Shown: positions 11,846 to 23,462 of the stretch, piece by piece
Numbering within the stretch: the first letter of the stretch is position 1
Layout of the letters: each line of letters begins with the position of its first letter
NCBI RefSeq assembly: GCF_001715535.1
Contig: NZ_CP017015.1
Location: 62,001 to 126,000 of the forward strand
Length of the DNA stretch: 64,000 nt
Direction of reading: 5' to 3'
From: Spiroplasma helicoides
GTDB lineage: Bacteria; Bacillota_I; Bacilli_A; Mycoplasmatales; Mycoplasmataceae
The notes under the pieces: generated by a model
Told to the model about the DNA's origin: nothing
Databases searched by the model: none
Seen by the model: only the letters and a program-made list of their open reading frames with translations
Program-made: the position numbers and the translations under genes

Positions 11846-12916
11846 TTTAGTTTTATCATTGAAATTAAGGTTATTTACTTTTGTTGAACTTTTATCAGAC
11901 AATGGTTTTTTTAAGTGATTTGGAGTTTTAGTTTTGTTAATATTAAAACTCTTAGATACATTATTATTGCCATTAACTTTTTCTAAATCATTATTATCCT
12001 TATTCATTCTTTTTTGTCTTTCCAAAATCTGTTCATTTCTTTTTTGCTCTATAACTTTTGTAAATGCCCACATTCTTTCTCTCTTTAAAAACCCCATAAA
12101 TCTAACATAATTAATTTGTAAAGGTTTAAAATTAATTCTACCGATATTAACATCTTTTAATATTCTTGCTATTTTTTTATTAAGTAGCACCTGTTCTTTA
12201 CATTGTTCCATTTTTACGCGATTTTTAGCAGAAAGTTGATCTAAGTTTTCAAATATGTTTTCTACACACCCAAATTTTTGAATTAAACTAATTGCTGTAT
12301 TGTAATACATTCCTTTAACCCCTTTGATGTTATCGGAATGATCACCCAGCAGACTTTTTATATCTGGAATTTGACTTGGTTTACATCCAAACTTTTCAAT
12401 AACTTCTTTTTCTGTTATTACCTCTTTTTTAGTTTTTTTAGATTGTTGAGAAATTATGTTTACATCATCAGAAACAAGTTGATAGGTATCTTTGTCATTT
12501 GAAATGATATCAACTTTATAACCTAGTTGAACAGCTATTCTTGTTATAGTTCCTATTATGTCATCACCTTCAAAATAATTTTTTTCATACCAAGGAATAT
12601 TGGCTGCCGATAAAAAATCACGAACAAGTTGCATTTGTGGTATCAAATCATTAGGAGTTTCTTTTCTTGTTGCTTTATATGCTGGATACAATTCTCTCCT
12701 TCAACAATCCTTTCCTACATCAAATGTAACAATCACTGTGTGATATTCTTTACTTGCCACCATTTCATTGATTTTTGCAACAAAAACATAAACAGCGTTA
12801 ATTAGAACACCATCTCTATTAACAGCAACTTTTTTTCTTTTTAATGATCCATAATATCCCTTATGTAATAAGTGATATCCGTCAACAATAACTATTTTTT
12901 TCTTTTCTGTTTGCAT
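11840..12916 (-). CDS. Stand-alone 5'-3' exonuclease (PolA N-terminal domain type)
   Basis: Flap/5'-3' exonuclease of the PIN-FEN superfamily, 358 residues, without polymerase domains. Seen: N-terminal IVIVDGYHLLHKGYYG, metal-site motifs YFEGDDIIGT and NDKDTYQLV, then the helix-hairpin-helix region GDHSDNIKGVKGM, which replaces the usual GDSSDNIPGVPGIG. One TGA (Trp74) splits the frame. A C-terminal tail of about 80 residues is rich in Asn, Lys and Ser and looks disordered. Likely used for Okazaki primer removal and repair. It lies 12 bases downstream of the YigZ-family gene, probably one transcript. Confidence 0.9.
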
Positions 12917-12928
12917 AAAAATTCCTCT

Positions 12929-13525
12929 CTAATAAAAATCTCTATTTTTTTCAACAACCTCTACTATATTTAAAATCGTGTTTAATTTTTCAATATTGTC
13001 AATTTTAAACTCAAAAAAAACTTCTTTTTCTTTAAAAGATTGATTATAATCAAAAACTTTAATAGTATTTAAAAAATTATTAATCATTTTGATATTTGTT
13101 ATTGAAAATTTTATTTTTACACTATATAAAAGCTCTAATTGTTTGGTATTAGCTTCTTTAAGTAAGGTAATAGCACCATTGCTATAAGCTTTTTGTAAAC
13201 CACCAGTACCCAATTTTATACCGCCAAAATATCTCACACAAAAAATTACTATATTAGTTAAATCGTTTGTTTCTATTAATTTTAATAAAGGCTCACCAGC
13301 AGTTCCTGTAGGTTCACCATCATTGTTATATCCATACTTTGCGGTAATAATGTTATTTCCTATTCTATAAGCCCAACAATTATGTCTAGCATCTTTTCTT
13401 CTATATTTAGAAATAAAATATTCTAATTGCTCTTTATCTTTTATCGTAGCAATGTAGGTTATAAACTTGGATTTTTTTATTGTTTCTTCAAATGTATAAA
13501 CTGTATTTTCTGAAAGAACCTTCAT
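12929..13525 (-). CDS. YigZ/IMPACT-family protein (UPF0029)
   Basis: Protein of 198 residues with the YigZ signature: KSKFITYIA, DARHNCWAYR, then DGEPTGTAGEPLL and the strongest block VRYFGGIKLGTGGLQKAYS. The family has an N-terminal IMPACT fold domain and a C-terminal ferredoxin-like part; it is linked to translation control in eukaryotes, but the bacterial role is unsettled. Start chosen at the ATG with AAGGAT upstream. No TGA codon in frame. First gene of a two-gene minus-strand unit. Confidence 0.9.
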   Translation of the reverse strand: MKVLSENTVYTFEETIKKSKFITYIATIKDKEQLEYFISKYRRKDARHNCWAYRIGNNIITAKYGYNNDGEPTGTAGEPLLKLIETNDLTNIVIFCVRYFGGIKLGTGGLQKAYSNGAITLLKEANTKQLELLYSVKIKFSITNIKMINNFLNTIKVFDYNQSFKEKEVFFEFKIDNIEKLNTILNIVEVVEKNRDFY

Positions 13526-13623
13526 TATTTAATCCTTATTATAATCATTAATATTGTACCCATTTTTACTAAAAAACTCAATGTAAAAAAAATAATTAGT
13601 ATTTATAGGATTTTAAAAGATAC

Positions 13624-13651
13624 CTCTTATATTAAAAACTTAAAATAAGAG
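13624..13651. promoter_or_regulatory. Inverted repeat between yigZ-type gene and secA
   Basis: CTCTTAT (13624-13630) and ATAAGAG (13645-13651) are perfect complements with a 14-base spacer, 22 bases upstream of the secA -10 box, in the 207-base divergent intergenic region. It could be an operator. AT-rich chance is a real alternative. Confidence 0.3.
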
Positions 13652-13673
13652 TGATTTTATATTTAAAAAATTA

Positions 13674-13679
13674 TATAAT
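13674..13679 (+). promoter_or_regulatory. Candidate -10 box for secA
   Basis: Perfect TATAAT, 59 bases before the secA ATG. No convincing -35 is seen at the usual distance. Confidence 0.4.
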
Positions 13680-13712
13680 AAATTTGATGCTTAAAAACTT
13701 TTTATTTAATAC

Positions 13713-13746
13713 AGAAGGGAAGTCAATGCTTAATGGCAAGAGATAA
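13713..13746 (+). other. SD plus 6-codon ORF overlapping the secA start
   Basis: The SD-like AGAAGGGA (13713-13720) is 5 bases from an ATG at 13726 that opens a 6-codon frame ending at 13746, out of frame with secA. The secA ATG (13733) is 12 bases from the same SD, a poor spacing. Ribosomes may therefore start on the short ORF and re-start on secA, a possible translation brake. It is inferred from spacing only. Confidence 0.3.
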
Positions 13747-16678
13747 AAGTATTATTAATAAACATGCAAAGAAAGCTAATTTAATAATTAATAATGAAAG
13801 TGTTTATTCACAATTAAGTGATGAACAGTTAAAAGCTAAAACACAAGAATTTAAAGATCGTATTGCAGAAGGTGAATCTGTAGATAGTCTTTTAATAGAG
13901 GCTTTTTCGGTTGTTAGAGAAGCAGCTTGAAGAGTTTTAAAAATGAAAGCTTATAAAGTTCAGTTAATCGGAGCAATTATCTTACATGAAGGAGATATTG
14001 CTGAGATGAGAACTGGGGAAGGGAAAACCCTAACAGGATTATTTCCAGCATATTTAAATGCACTATCTGGACAAGGTGTACATGTTGTAACAGTTAACGA
14101 ATACCTTTCAAAAAGAGATAGTGAAATAAATGGTCAAGTTTTTAATGCATTAGGATTAACAGTCGGGTTAAATAGTAGAGAATCATCTAAAGATCAAAAA
14201 AGAGAAGCGTATGCTGCAGATATTACTTACACAACCAATGCTGAACTAGGTTTTGATTATTTAAGAGATAACATGGTTTATACTTTTGAACAAAAAGTAC
14301 AAAGAAAATTAAATTATGCAATCATCGATGAGGCCGACTCAGTACTTATCGATGAGGCAAGAACTCCACTAATTATTTCTGGAGGAAGTCAAAATAGAAT
14401 TAATTTATATAAAGCAGCTGATGCCTGTGCTAAATCACTGAAAGAACCAGAAGATGTAGAAATTGATTTGGAATCTAAACAAGTTTATTTGACAGATGAA
14501 GGAATTAAAAAAGCACAAAAATATTTTAGTATTGAAAATCTATTTGATTTTAGAAATACTGAAGTTTTTCACTTGATTATGAATGCTTTAAAAGCTAACT
14601 TTACATTTAAAAAAGAAATTGAATATACTGTACAAGAAAATGAAATACTTTTGATTGATCAATTTACAGGAAGGGTTATGCCTGGTAGAGCATATAGTGA
14701 CGGATTGCAACAAGCTTTACAAGCAAAAGAAAATGTTGAAATCGAAGAAGAAACATATACATTAGCAACAATTACATACCAAAACTTTTATAGATTATAT
14801 AACAAACTTTCTGGTATGACAGGAACAGCAAAAACAGAAGAAGAAGAATTTTTAAAAATTTATAACACAAGAGTTATTGTTTGTCCAACTAATGTTCCAG
14901 TAATTAGAAAAGATGAACCTGATTTAACATTTGCAACTAAACAAGCAATGTTTAAACACTTGATAAAAGATTTAAAAGAATTAAATGACCAAGGTAGACC
15001 GGTTCTTATAGGAACAACTAGTGTTGAATCATCTGAACAAGTTGCGAGAAATTTAGAAAAAGCAAATCTAAAATTTGAGATGATTAATGCTAAGAACCAC
15101 TTAAGAGAAGCAGAAATTGTTGAAAAAGCAGGTCAATTTAAATCTATTACGCTAGCAACCAATATGGCTGGTCGTGGTACAGATATTAAATTGTCAGAAG
15201 AAACTAAAAAACTTGGTGGATTATTTGTTATGGGAATAGAACGTAACGAAGCAAGACGTATTGACAACCAGTTAAGAGGACGTGCTGGTCGTCAAGGTGA
15301 TCCTGGAACATCAAGATTTTATATCTCAATGGAAGATGAACTAATGATTAGATTTACAGCTCCAAAATTGAGAGAATATTTCTTAAAAAAATTAGGTGAG
15401 GATCATATCAAGTCAAGAATGTTTACAAGAGCAATTACAAATGCCCAAAAAAAATTAGAGGGTTTAAACTTTGACCAAAGAAAAAATGTTCTTGATTATG
15501 ATAATATTCTTTCACAACAGCGTGAAGCTATGTACTCTCAAAGAGATGACATCTTATTGCAAGAAGACTTAAAGTTTGTTTTGTCTAGGTTTCAATACAC
15601 AGTTGCTTTTGAACTTGTAGATGAATGTTCAGAACTTGTGAGAGGTGAAAGAACAGTTAATGTAAATATGTTGATTGGTAGAATTAATAATATTTATGTT
15701 CCAGAAAACTCTGTTAAAGAATCTGATTTAGTTGGTCTTGAAAAACACCAAATGGCTAAAATAATTCAAGACCAAATGATGGAACTTTATAAAAGAAAAA
15801 TTGATGGTGTTCCAGACAATGTTATTCATGAAATGGAAAGAAGAACTATCCTACAAGCGTTTGATAAATTTTGAACACACCACATTAACTTATCTCAAAA
15901 ACTAAGAAGTGGTATTTATTTACAACAATATGCACAAAATAATCCACTAAGTGAATATGTAGAAGAGTCTGCAAAATTATTTAATAGAATGAAAATAAAT
16001 ATTGCATTTGAAGCTATTGAAAAACTAAATAATTCATTCTCAGCAAGTGGTCAAGAACAACAATCTGGTCCAGAAATAAAAATAAATCTTGGTGATTTAG
16101 AGAAGAAAGATGAAAGACCAGTAATTAATGTTACTGAAAAAGATATTGATGAAATTCTAAAAGAAATCGGAATTGCACCAGAAGAATTTGCAAGAAACAA
16201 TGTTGAAAAACGTTTCCAAGAACTTAAAGAAAAATTCATTGATGATCCAGAAAGACAAAGAAAACTAGAAATTCAAGAACACATAATTTCAGGATTGATG
16301 GATAAACTTGATGAAGTGGTTGCTCAAAGAAGACAAAAAGCGCAAGAACTTACTCAAGAAAACATGGACGCAATGGTTCAGAAATTCGGCTTAATGGGAA
16401 AATTATTTTCAGTTTCTGATGTAAAACAAGCTTATGAGAAACTTTTAGCAGAGGCAAAACCAGAAGATGTACCTCAACTTGAAGTTGAAGTTCAAGTATT
16501 GTTAGCAATAGCATCTGAGTTAGATAGCAAATTTGTAAAAGATCAATCTGGTGAGTATGTGATGAAAGACTCTGAAGGTAACATTGTCAAAAGAATAAAA
16601 ACAAATCCAGACGGTACGATAAAAGAAGACGAAATTGAAGATACAGAACAAGTACAAACAAAAGTAAAAATAGGTTAA
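13733..16678 (+). CDS. secA: Preprotein translocase ATPase SecA
   Basis: Motor of the Sec pathway, 981 residues, longer than the usual 800-900. Seen: Walker A MRTGEGKT (Lys98), [19 protein letters not shown], the preprotein cross-linking region, GRGTDIKL and [13 protein letters not shown] of the second helicase domain, then the helical scaffold. After about residue 770 there is a long acidic extension rich in Glu, Lys and Gln that carries no zinc-binding Cys cluster. Three in-frame TGA codons encode Trp. The partner SecG is at 31542. A strong terminator follows. Confidence 0.97.
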
Positions 16679-16681
16679 TTA

Positions 16682-16720
16682 ATTACAAAAAAATTTCTTA
16701 AAATTTTTTTGTAATTTTTT
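16682..16720 (+). terminator. Intrinsic terminator after secA
   Basis: ATTACAAAAAAATTT and AAATTTTTTTGTAAT pair over 15 bases around a tiny loop, followed by a T run. The stem is AT-only apart from one GC pair. Confidence 0.75.
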
Positions 16721-16732
16721 TATTACTTTATG

Positions 16733-16741
16733 TGTTATTAT
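16733..16741 (+). promoter_or_regulatory. Candidate extended -10 for uvrB
   Basis: TGTTATTAT fits TGnTATTAT, an extended -10 that can work without a -35. The expected start point is near 16748, upstream of the leader hairpin. Confidence 0.4.
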
Positions 16742-16761
16742 TTAATAGCAACACAGATGAG

Positions 16762-16778
16762 CTAGGAGCAATTCCTAG
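16762..16778 (+). promoter_or_regulatory. Short hairpin in the uvrB leader
   Basis: CTAGGA and TCCTAG pair around a 5-base loop, followed by TATTTTT, just before the uvrB SD (AGGTGA). It resembles a weak attenuator or a dyad operator. It does not match the Gram-positive LexA box. Confidence 0.4.
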
Positions 16779-16799
16779 TATTTTTATGTAGGTGAAAAA

Positions 16800-18782
16800 A
16801 TGAAGAAAGAAAGAAGAAATTTTGAATTAGTTACAGAATACAAACCGAGTGGTGATCAACCACAAGCAATATCACAATTGCTAGAAGGTTTGGCTAAAAA
16901 TAAAAAGCATCAAGTTCTAATGGGGGCAACTGGTACAGGTAAAACTTTTACAATGGCCAACATTATAAAAAACGTCAATAGACAAACTCTTGTTTTGGCT
17001 CACAATAAAACTTTGGCAATGCAATTGTATATAGAATTAAAAGAACTATTTCCTAATAATAGAGTTGAGTATTATGTTTCTAACTTTGACTTTTATCAAC
17101 CAGAAGCATATTTACCAGCAAGAGATTTGTACATTGATAAAGATGCGAAAAGAAACAATGAATTAGAAATGATGAGACTTAGTGCTAAAAATGCATTAAT
17201 CACAAGAACAGATGTTATTGTAGTAGCTTCCGTAGCTGCAATTTATGCAAGCCAAAACCCAGTGGAGTACGGTGAAGTTTTTTTTGAATTGAAAGTTGGA
17301 CAATCCATTTCTAAGAGAGACTTATTATCATTTTTGGTAAAAACAGGATACACAAGAAATGACAATAATCTTAGCATGGGAGAATTTAGCGCAAAGGGAG
17401 ATATTATACAAATATCACCAAGTTGAACAGACTCATTTTATTTAAGAATATCAATGTTTGGAGATGAAATAGAAGCTTTGGACATAATGGATGTTTTAAA
17501 CAACACAGTTAAAGAAAAGTACAGAATGTTCACAATATTTCCTGCAGCAGATTATGTAACTCAATGAGATAAATTAAATCATGCTATAGAAAATATAAAT
17601 AAGGAATTAGAAGAAAGAGTGCAATGATTTTTAGATAACGGAAAATTATTAGAGGCTGATCGTTTAGCTAAAAGAACTAAATACGATATGGAAACATTGG
17701 CTGAGTTTGGAATGTGTAGTGGAATTGAAAACTATTCAGCACACTTGGACTTCAGACCTAAAGGTGCAACGCCATTTACTATTTTAGATTATTTCGAAAA
17801 AGATTTTTTAACTATAATCGATGAGTCTCATATGATGATTCCCCAAACTAGAGGAATGTACAATACAGATAGAAGTAGAAAAGAAACATTAGTTGAGTAT
17901 GGATTTAGATTGCCTAGTGCTTTAGATAATAGACCTCTTAACTTTGAAGAATTCACATCTAAATTAAATGATGTTATTTATACATCTGCAACACCAGGCG
18001 ATTATGAATTACAATTAACAAACAATGAGTATGTTGAACAAATAATTAGACCTACAGGACTAATTGATCCAACAATTACAATTCTTCCAACAACAAATCA
18101 AATGGAAGTTATAATTGAAAACATTCATAAAGTTGTCGAAAAAAAACAAAAAGTTTTTATAACAGCACTTACCATTAAACAATCTGAAGATATAACAACA
18201 TTTTTACAGGGAAGAAATATCAAAGTTGCTTATCTTCATTCAGAATTGAAAACTCTAGAACGTAATGAAATTTTGGTTGATCTTCGTAAAGGAGTTTATG
18301 ATGTAATTGTTGGTGTTAACTTGTTGCGTGAGGGATTGGACATACCTGAAGTAAGTTTGGTGTGTATACTCGAAGCAGACAAACAAGGATTTTTGAGAAA
18401 TACAAGAAGTTTAATTCAAACGGTTGGTAGAGCAGCGAGAAATGCTGAAGGTAGAGTAATATTTTTTGCAAACTCTATTTCACAAGCGATGAAAGAAGCT
18501 ATGGAAGAAACAGATAGAAGAAGAACAAAGCAAATTGAATATAATAAAATAAATAATATTATTCCAAAAACAATTATCAAAAAAATTAGTGACTTTGGTA
18601 TTACAGATTCAAAAATAAGAAGTGCCATAGATCAAATAAATAAATCTAAAAAAGATAAGCAAAAACAAAAAGAGAACTTGATTGAAAAAATTAGAAAAGA
18701 AATGTTGGAAGCTGCAAAAGAACAAAACTATGAGAAAGCTGCAGAGCTTAGAGATTTAATTTTGGAAATTCAAGCAGAATAG
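16800..18782 (+). CDS. uvrB: Excinuclease ABC subunit B
   Basis: Damage-verifying helicase of nucleotide excision repair, 660 residues, full length. Seen: [12 protein letters not shown] (Walker A), the beta-hairpin region [25 protein letters not shown] in the helicase core, QTVGRAARN (motif VI), and a C-terminal UVR motif ([17 protein letters not shown]) that contacts UvrC. Three TGA codons encode Trp between residues 200 and 280. uvrA follows 9 bases later, so the two are one operon. Confidence 0.98.
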
Positions 18783-18791
18783 GAGTAAGTT

Positions 18792-21635
18792 ATGAGTCTA
18801 GACAAAATAATTGTTAAAGGTGCAAGAGAGCACAACTTAAAAAATATTGATATTGAAGTACCAAAAAATAAATTAATTGTTTTCACTGGATTATCTGGAA
18901 GTGGAAAATCATCTTTAGCTTTCAACACAATTTATGCTGAAGGGGAAAGAAGATATGTAGAATCACTTTCATCTTTTTCTAGACAATTTTTAAAGTCAAC
19001 TGAAAAACCTGATGTAGATGATATTGAAGGACTTAGTCCAGCTATATCAATCGATCAAAAAACAACAAGTCATAATCCAAGATCAACGGTTGGAACAACA
19101 ACTGAAATTCATGATCATCTAAGATTACTTTATGCAAACGTTGGAACACCTTATTGTATAAATGGGCACGGTAAAATTGAAAGTCAATCATTAAAAGAAA
19201 TTGTCAAATCAATGCAAAGTAAAACAACAAATGGTGAACAAGTTTATGTTTTATCTCCTGTGGTTAGGGATAAAAAAGGAACTCACAAAGATTTATTCTC
19301 AAGATTACAAAGAGAAGGTTTCATTAGAGTTTTAGTAAATGGTGAAGTAAGAAACTTGGATGAAGAAATTGAGTTAGAAGGAAATAAAAGACACGACATT
19401 GATATTGTAGTTGATAGATTAGTTTACAATTTAGAAGATGAAGATATGCAATCAAGACTTTATTCTGCAATTGAAGTTGGACTAACTTATTCAAATGGAT
19501 TAATAAAAATAAATTATCCTAAAAAAGATAATTTAACAACTTTATACTCAACAAAATATTCTTGTAGAGAATGTGGTTTTATGATACCCAATTTAGAACC
19601 AAATTTATTTTCTTTTAACAAAAAAAATGGAGCATGTGAAACTTGTTCAGGATTAGGAGTTAATTTAGAAGCTGATTTAGGATTAATTGCACCAGATACA
19701 AATCTTTCTATTAGACAAGGTGCAATAATTTATTTTAAAAATATAGTTGATACACAAAATTTAGAGTGACAAGACTTTAAGTTTTTATGTGATTATTATT
19801 TAGTAGACATAGACACTCCATTAAATCAACTAAGAGAAAATCAATTACAAGCAATTTTTTATGGTAGCGATGAGCCCATTGAAAGATCTATAAGCTCTTC
19901 AAGTGGGAATGTTTTAAATAGATTTAATTATGTAGAAGGTGTAGCAACTTTAATTGAAAGAAAATATTTAAGTACCAAGTCTGAGGAAAATAGAAAATTC
20001 TATGGAAAATTTATGTCATCCAAAGTTTGCAAAACTTGTGATGGTAAAAGACTAAATGAAATTGCTTTAAGTGTAAAATTAAATGGTTTAAGCATAGCAG
20101 ACTTTGTTGATATGACAATTGAAGATGAGTTAAATTTTTTACTACACTTGGAGTTAACTGAACATCAACAAAAAATTGCTAGCTTAGTTTTAAATCAATT
20201 ACTATCAAGAATAAGTTTTTTAAACGAAGTTGGTTTAAACTACTTGACACTTTCTAGAAGTGCTACAACTTTATCAGGAGGAGAATCTCAAAGAATTAGA
20301 CTAGCAAAGCAATTAGGTTCAAAGTTATCTGGAGTGCTTTATGTTTTAGATGAACCTTCAATTGGACTTCACCAAAGAGATAATGACAAACTAATCACAA
20401 CATTAAAAAAACTAAGAGACTTAGGTAATACATTAATTGTTGTTGAACATGATGAAGATACAATGAAAGAGTCAGATTGAATTGTTGACATCGGACCGGG
20501 GGCAGGAGTAAACGGTGGAGAAGTAGTTGCAGAAGGAACTTATGATGATATTTGTAATAATGAAAACTCATTAACGGGAAAATACTTGTCTAAAAAACTT
20601 TCTATACCAGTTCCAAAAAATAGAAGAGGAGGTAATGGAAAAAAACTAGAAATACTAGGTGCATCAGAAAATAATTTAAAAAACATCGATGTAACTATTC
20701 CATTGGGAAAATTTGTTACTATAACTGGAGTTAGTGGTAGTGGAAAATCAACCTTACTAGAAGAAGTAATTTATAAAGGTTTAAAAAAAGAAATAGCAAA
20801 AGAATTTATTAGACCAGGTAAGTATAAAAAAATAAAAGGTGCAGAGAATATAGATAAAATAATTTACATTTCACAAGATCCAATTGGAAAAACTCCAAGA
20901 TCTAACCCAGCAACATATACATCAGTTTTTGATGACATAAGAGATTTGTTTGCAGCAACTCCAGAAGCAAAAATGAGAGGGTACAAAAAAGGAAGATTTA
21001 GTTTTAATGTACCTGGTGGACGATGTGATGCATGTTGAGGAGATGGTGTTGTAAGAGTTGACATGCAATTTTTAGGATTTGTAGAAGTTATGTGTGAAGT
21101 TTGCGAAGGTAAAAGATATAACGATGAGACTTTACAAGTTAAATTTAAATCTAAAAATATTTGAGATGTACTTAATATGACAGTTCAAGAAGCAGCGGAC
21201 TTTTTTGAAAATATTCCTAAGATAAAAGATAAACTTGATACTATTTTAGCTGTTGGACTTGGCTATATTAAATTAGGTCAAAATGCAACCACTCTTTCTG
21301 GTGGTGAAGCACAACGTGTTAAGTTATCAACTTTTTTACTTAAAAAATCTACTGGAAAAACTTTATTCTTACTTGATGAACCAACAACCGGTTTACATAT
21401 TGATGATGTAAAAAGATTAATTCAAGTTTTAAATATTTTAGTTGATCAGGGTAATACAATCTTAACAATCGAACACAATCTTGACTTTATAAAAGTTTCA
21501 GATTATGTAATTGATTTGGGTCCAGAAGGAGGAAGTGGTGGTGGAAGAATACTTGCCACTGGAACTCCAGAGCAAGTTGCAACAAGCAAAGAGAGTTATA
21601 CAGCAAAATACTTGAGAGAATATTTGAATGATTAG
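18792..21635 (+). CDS. uvrA: Excinuclease ABC subunit A
   Basis: Damage-sensing ATPase of nucleotide excision repair, 947 residues. Two ABC modules: Walker [10 protein letters not shown] (Lys39) and GVSGSGKST (Lys652), with two LSGGE signatures ([19 protein letters not shown] and [14 protein letters not shown]). Zinc-finger cysteines are seen in CRECGF...CETCSG, in [10 protein letters not shown] and in CDACWGDG...CEVCEGKRY. The Trp in CDACW is encoded by TGA. The AGGAGTAAGTT SD overlaps the uvrB stop. The last 8 bases overlap folC. Confidence 0.98.
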
Positions 21636-22731
21636 TGTTAGTCAAGAAATAATACCATCAAGTATTTTATTTAGAAAGCAGTATAACTTAAAAAAATTGT
21701 TGGAAGACCTAAATAACCCGCAAGATAATTTTAAAGTTATCAATGTTGTTGGTACAAATGGTAAAGGATCTACATCAACATTTATTTACAAAAATTTATT
21801 TCAAAAATATAGAAATGTAGGTCTATTTACATCACCGGCTTTTCTTTATCACAACGAAAGAATACAAGTAAACAATGAATTTATACCAGATGATTTTTTG
21901 AAGAAAAGCATTGGTAATAATTTTGATCTTTTTAAAAAATATGAATTAACTTTTTTTGAAATTTGAACTTTTATTGCAATTGAATATTTTAATTTTAAAA
22001 AAATTGAAATAGCAGTTATTGAAGCTGGTATTGGTGGTGTAAAAGATGCTACATCAGTATTTAATAATCAAATTTGTGTTTGTGTAACGTCTATTGGATT
22101 AGACCATATAGAAGTTTTAGGAAACAAAATTGAAAACATAATTGAAAATAAAATAAAAATTGCTAAACATAACTCAAAAATATATACAACCAAAAAAAAT
22201 TATAATTATTTGGAACATTTTAAGAAGTATACAAGTAATGAAATAATTTTTTGTGAAGACTTTGATGACAAGACATATCAAAAATATAACAAAGGAATAG
22301 CCAAAAAAGTTTTAGAAAGTTTGGGTATAACTTATGATATAAATACAGAGCCGCCTCTAGGAAGACAAACTATATTAAATAAAGATCCACTTTTCATAAT
22401 AGATGGTTGTCACAATTTAGATGGTGCTCAAGAACTTGTGAAATCAATTAAAAATATAGAAGAGTTTACAATATTATTTGGCTCTAGTGTAGGTAGAGAA
22501 AATAATGATATGGTTAAATTTTTGGATAGTAGGTTTAAAAATTTTTATGTAACAAAGTTTGACCATATGAAAGCCTGAGATTTAAATTTAGTCAATGCAA
22601 AAAATAAAGTTTACGACTGAAAAGAATTTTTAAAAAATAGCGATTGTAACATTTTAGTGTGTGGAAGTTTATACTTTATACCTTTAGTATATGATTGATA
22701 TAAGGAGGAAAAAAATGATTTGATATATTAG
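21628..22731 (+). CDS. folC: Folylpolyglutamate synthase / dihydrofolate synthase
   Basis: Mur-ligase-type enzyme that adds glutamate to folates and so keeps them in the cell, 367 residues, somewhat shorter than the usual 420. Seen: P-loop [13 protein letters not shown], the folate-loop region [13 protein letters not shown], and the Mur-ligase C-terminal domain with [21 protein letters not shown] encodes Trp at four or more sites. It begins inside the end of uvrA and its last 17 bases overlap the next gene, a folate-type ECF S component, which suggests a folate salvage unit. Confidence 0.92.
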
Positions 22732-23380
22732 TACAAATGTTATTGGTTTGGTATTGGTACTTGGCATGCTAATTTTAGCCTTTGCCCTAGAAGGGTTTAC
22801 ATTTAAAAAAATTTCAATTAAACACATAACAATCATGGCAACTTTTGGAGCTGTGAGTGTAGCACTTACAAATTTTGTTGGTTATAGTATACCTATATTT
22901 GGTAATGTTAGGTTAGCTTTTGGTGATTGAATTATATTTTTATTGGGAATGTGTTTTGGTCCTTTATGCGGAGTAATATCTGGTATTTCAATTGATTCAA
23001 TTGGTAATGTAATACCAAACTCTTTTGGATATCATGCGGGTTATATGTTAAATAAAGCAGTTCTAGGTTTTTTTGGAGCCTTAGTATTTTTGATAAAATC
23101 AGAAAAAAGATTATTTTTGAAAGTAGCTCTTCTATATTCTATTCCTTATGTTTTACAAAGCTTGGTATTAAATCAAATTTGAATGTATTCATGAAAAGGA
23201 GATTTAGTTTGATTGGATATGATAGCTAAGTTAATTAAGCTTCCAATAGCTCTACCGATTTACATAAGTGTAACATATTTTTCATTTAGAGTTGTGAAAA
23301 AACTTCTTGATAGATGACAAAATGAATATATTTGGTGTTTCAGAAATCAGCAAAATCAAGAACTTGCGTTAATAAATTAA
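22715..23380 (+). CDS. folT: ECF transporter S component, folate type
   Basis: Six-span membrane protein of 221 residues. The stretch MATFGAVSVALTN, FGNVRLAFGDW and FGPLCGVISG followed by DSIGNVI match energy-coupling-factor S components of the FolT class (substrate-binding subunit that uses a shared EcfAAT module encoded elsewhere). Its overlap with folC supports folate or 5-formyl-THF as substrate. The SD AAGGAGGAAAAAA lies inside folC. Riboflavin- or queuosine-type S components have similar topology, so the substrate is inferred. Confidence 0.8.
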
Positions 23381-23402
23381 AAGTCTATCAAGACTTTTTT
23401 AT
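23379..23402 (+). terminator. Intrinsic terminator after folT
   Basis: AAAAGTCT and AGACTTTT form a stem with a 4-base loop and a T tail; it begins at the folT stop codon. Confidence 0.7.
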
Positions 23403-23436
23403 TTATAAAGATTTTTTAAATAGTCTATCATTAATA

Positions 23437-23442
23437 TATAAT
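23437..23442 (+). promoter_or_regulatory. Candidate -10 box for the hprK operon
   Basis: Perfect TATAAT, 20 bases upstream of the hprK ATG, which leaves a short leader with SD GTGGGGTG. The -35 region is not evident. Confidence 0.4.
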
Positions 23443-23462
23443 ACAAATAGTGGGGTGTTCAT

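Noticed and set aside
16051-16239. Antisense ORF of 62 codons inside secA
   Set aside because: It mirrors the reverse of a Glu/Lys/Ser-rich coding frame, has no SD, and lies wholly within a well-supported gene.
18416-18628. Antisense ORF in uvrB
   Set aside because: Lies inside conserved helicase code, no SD, hydrophobic content is the reverse of Lys/Ile-rich codons.
23382-23430. AGTCTATCA repeated twice (23382-23390 and 23422-23430)
   Set aside because: The first copy is part of a terminator stem; a 9-base match in AT-rich DNA 40 bases apart is weak, with no third copy seen.
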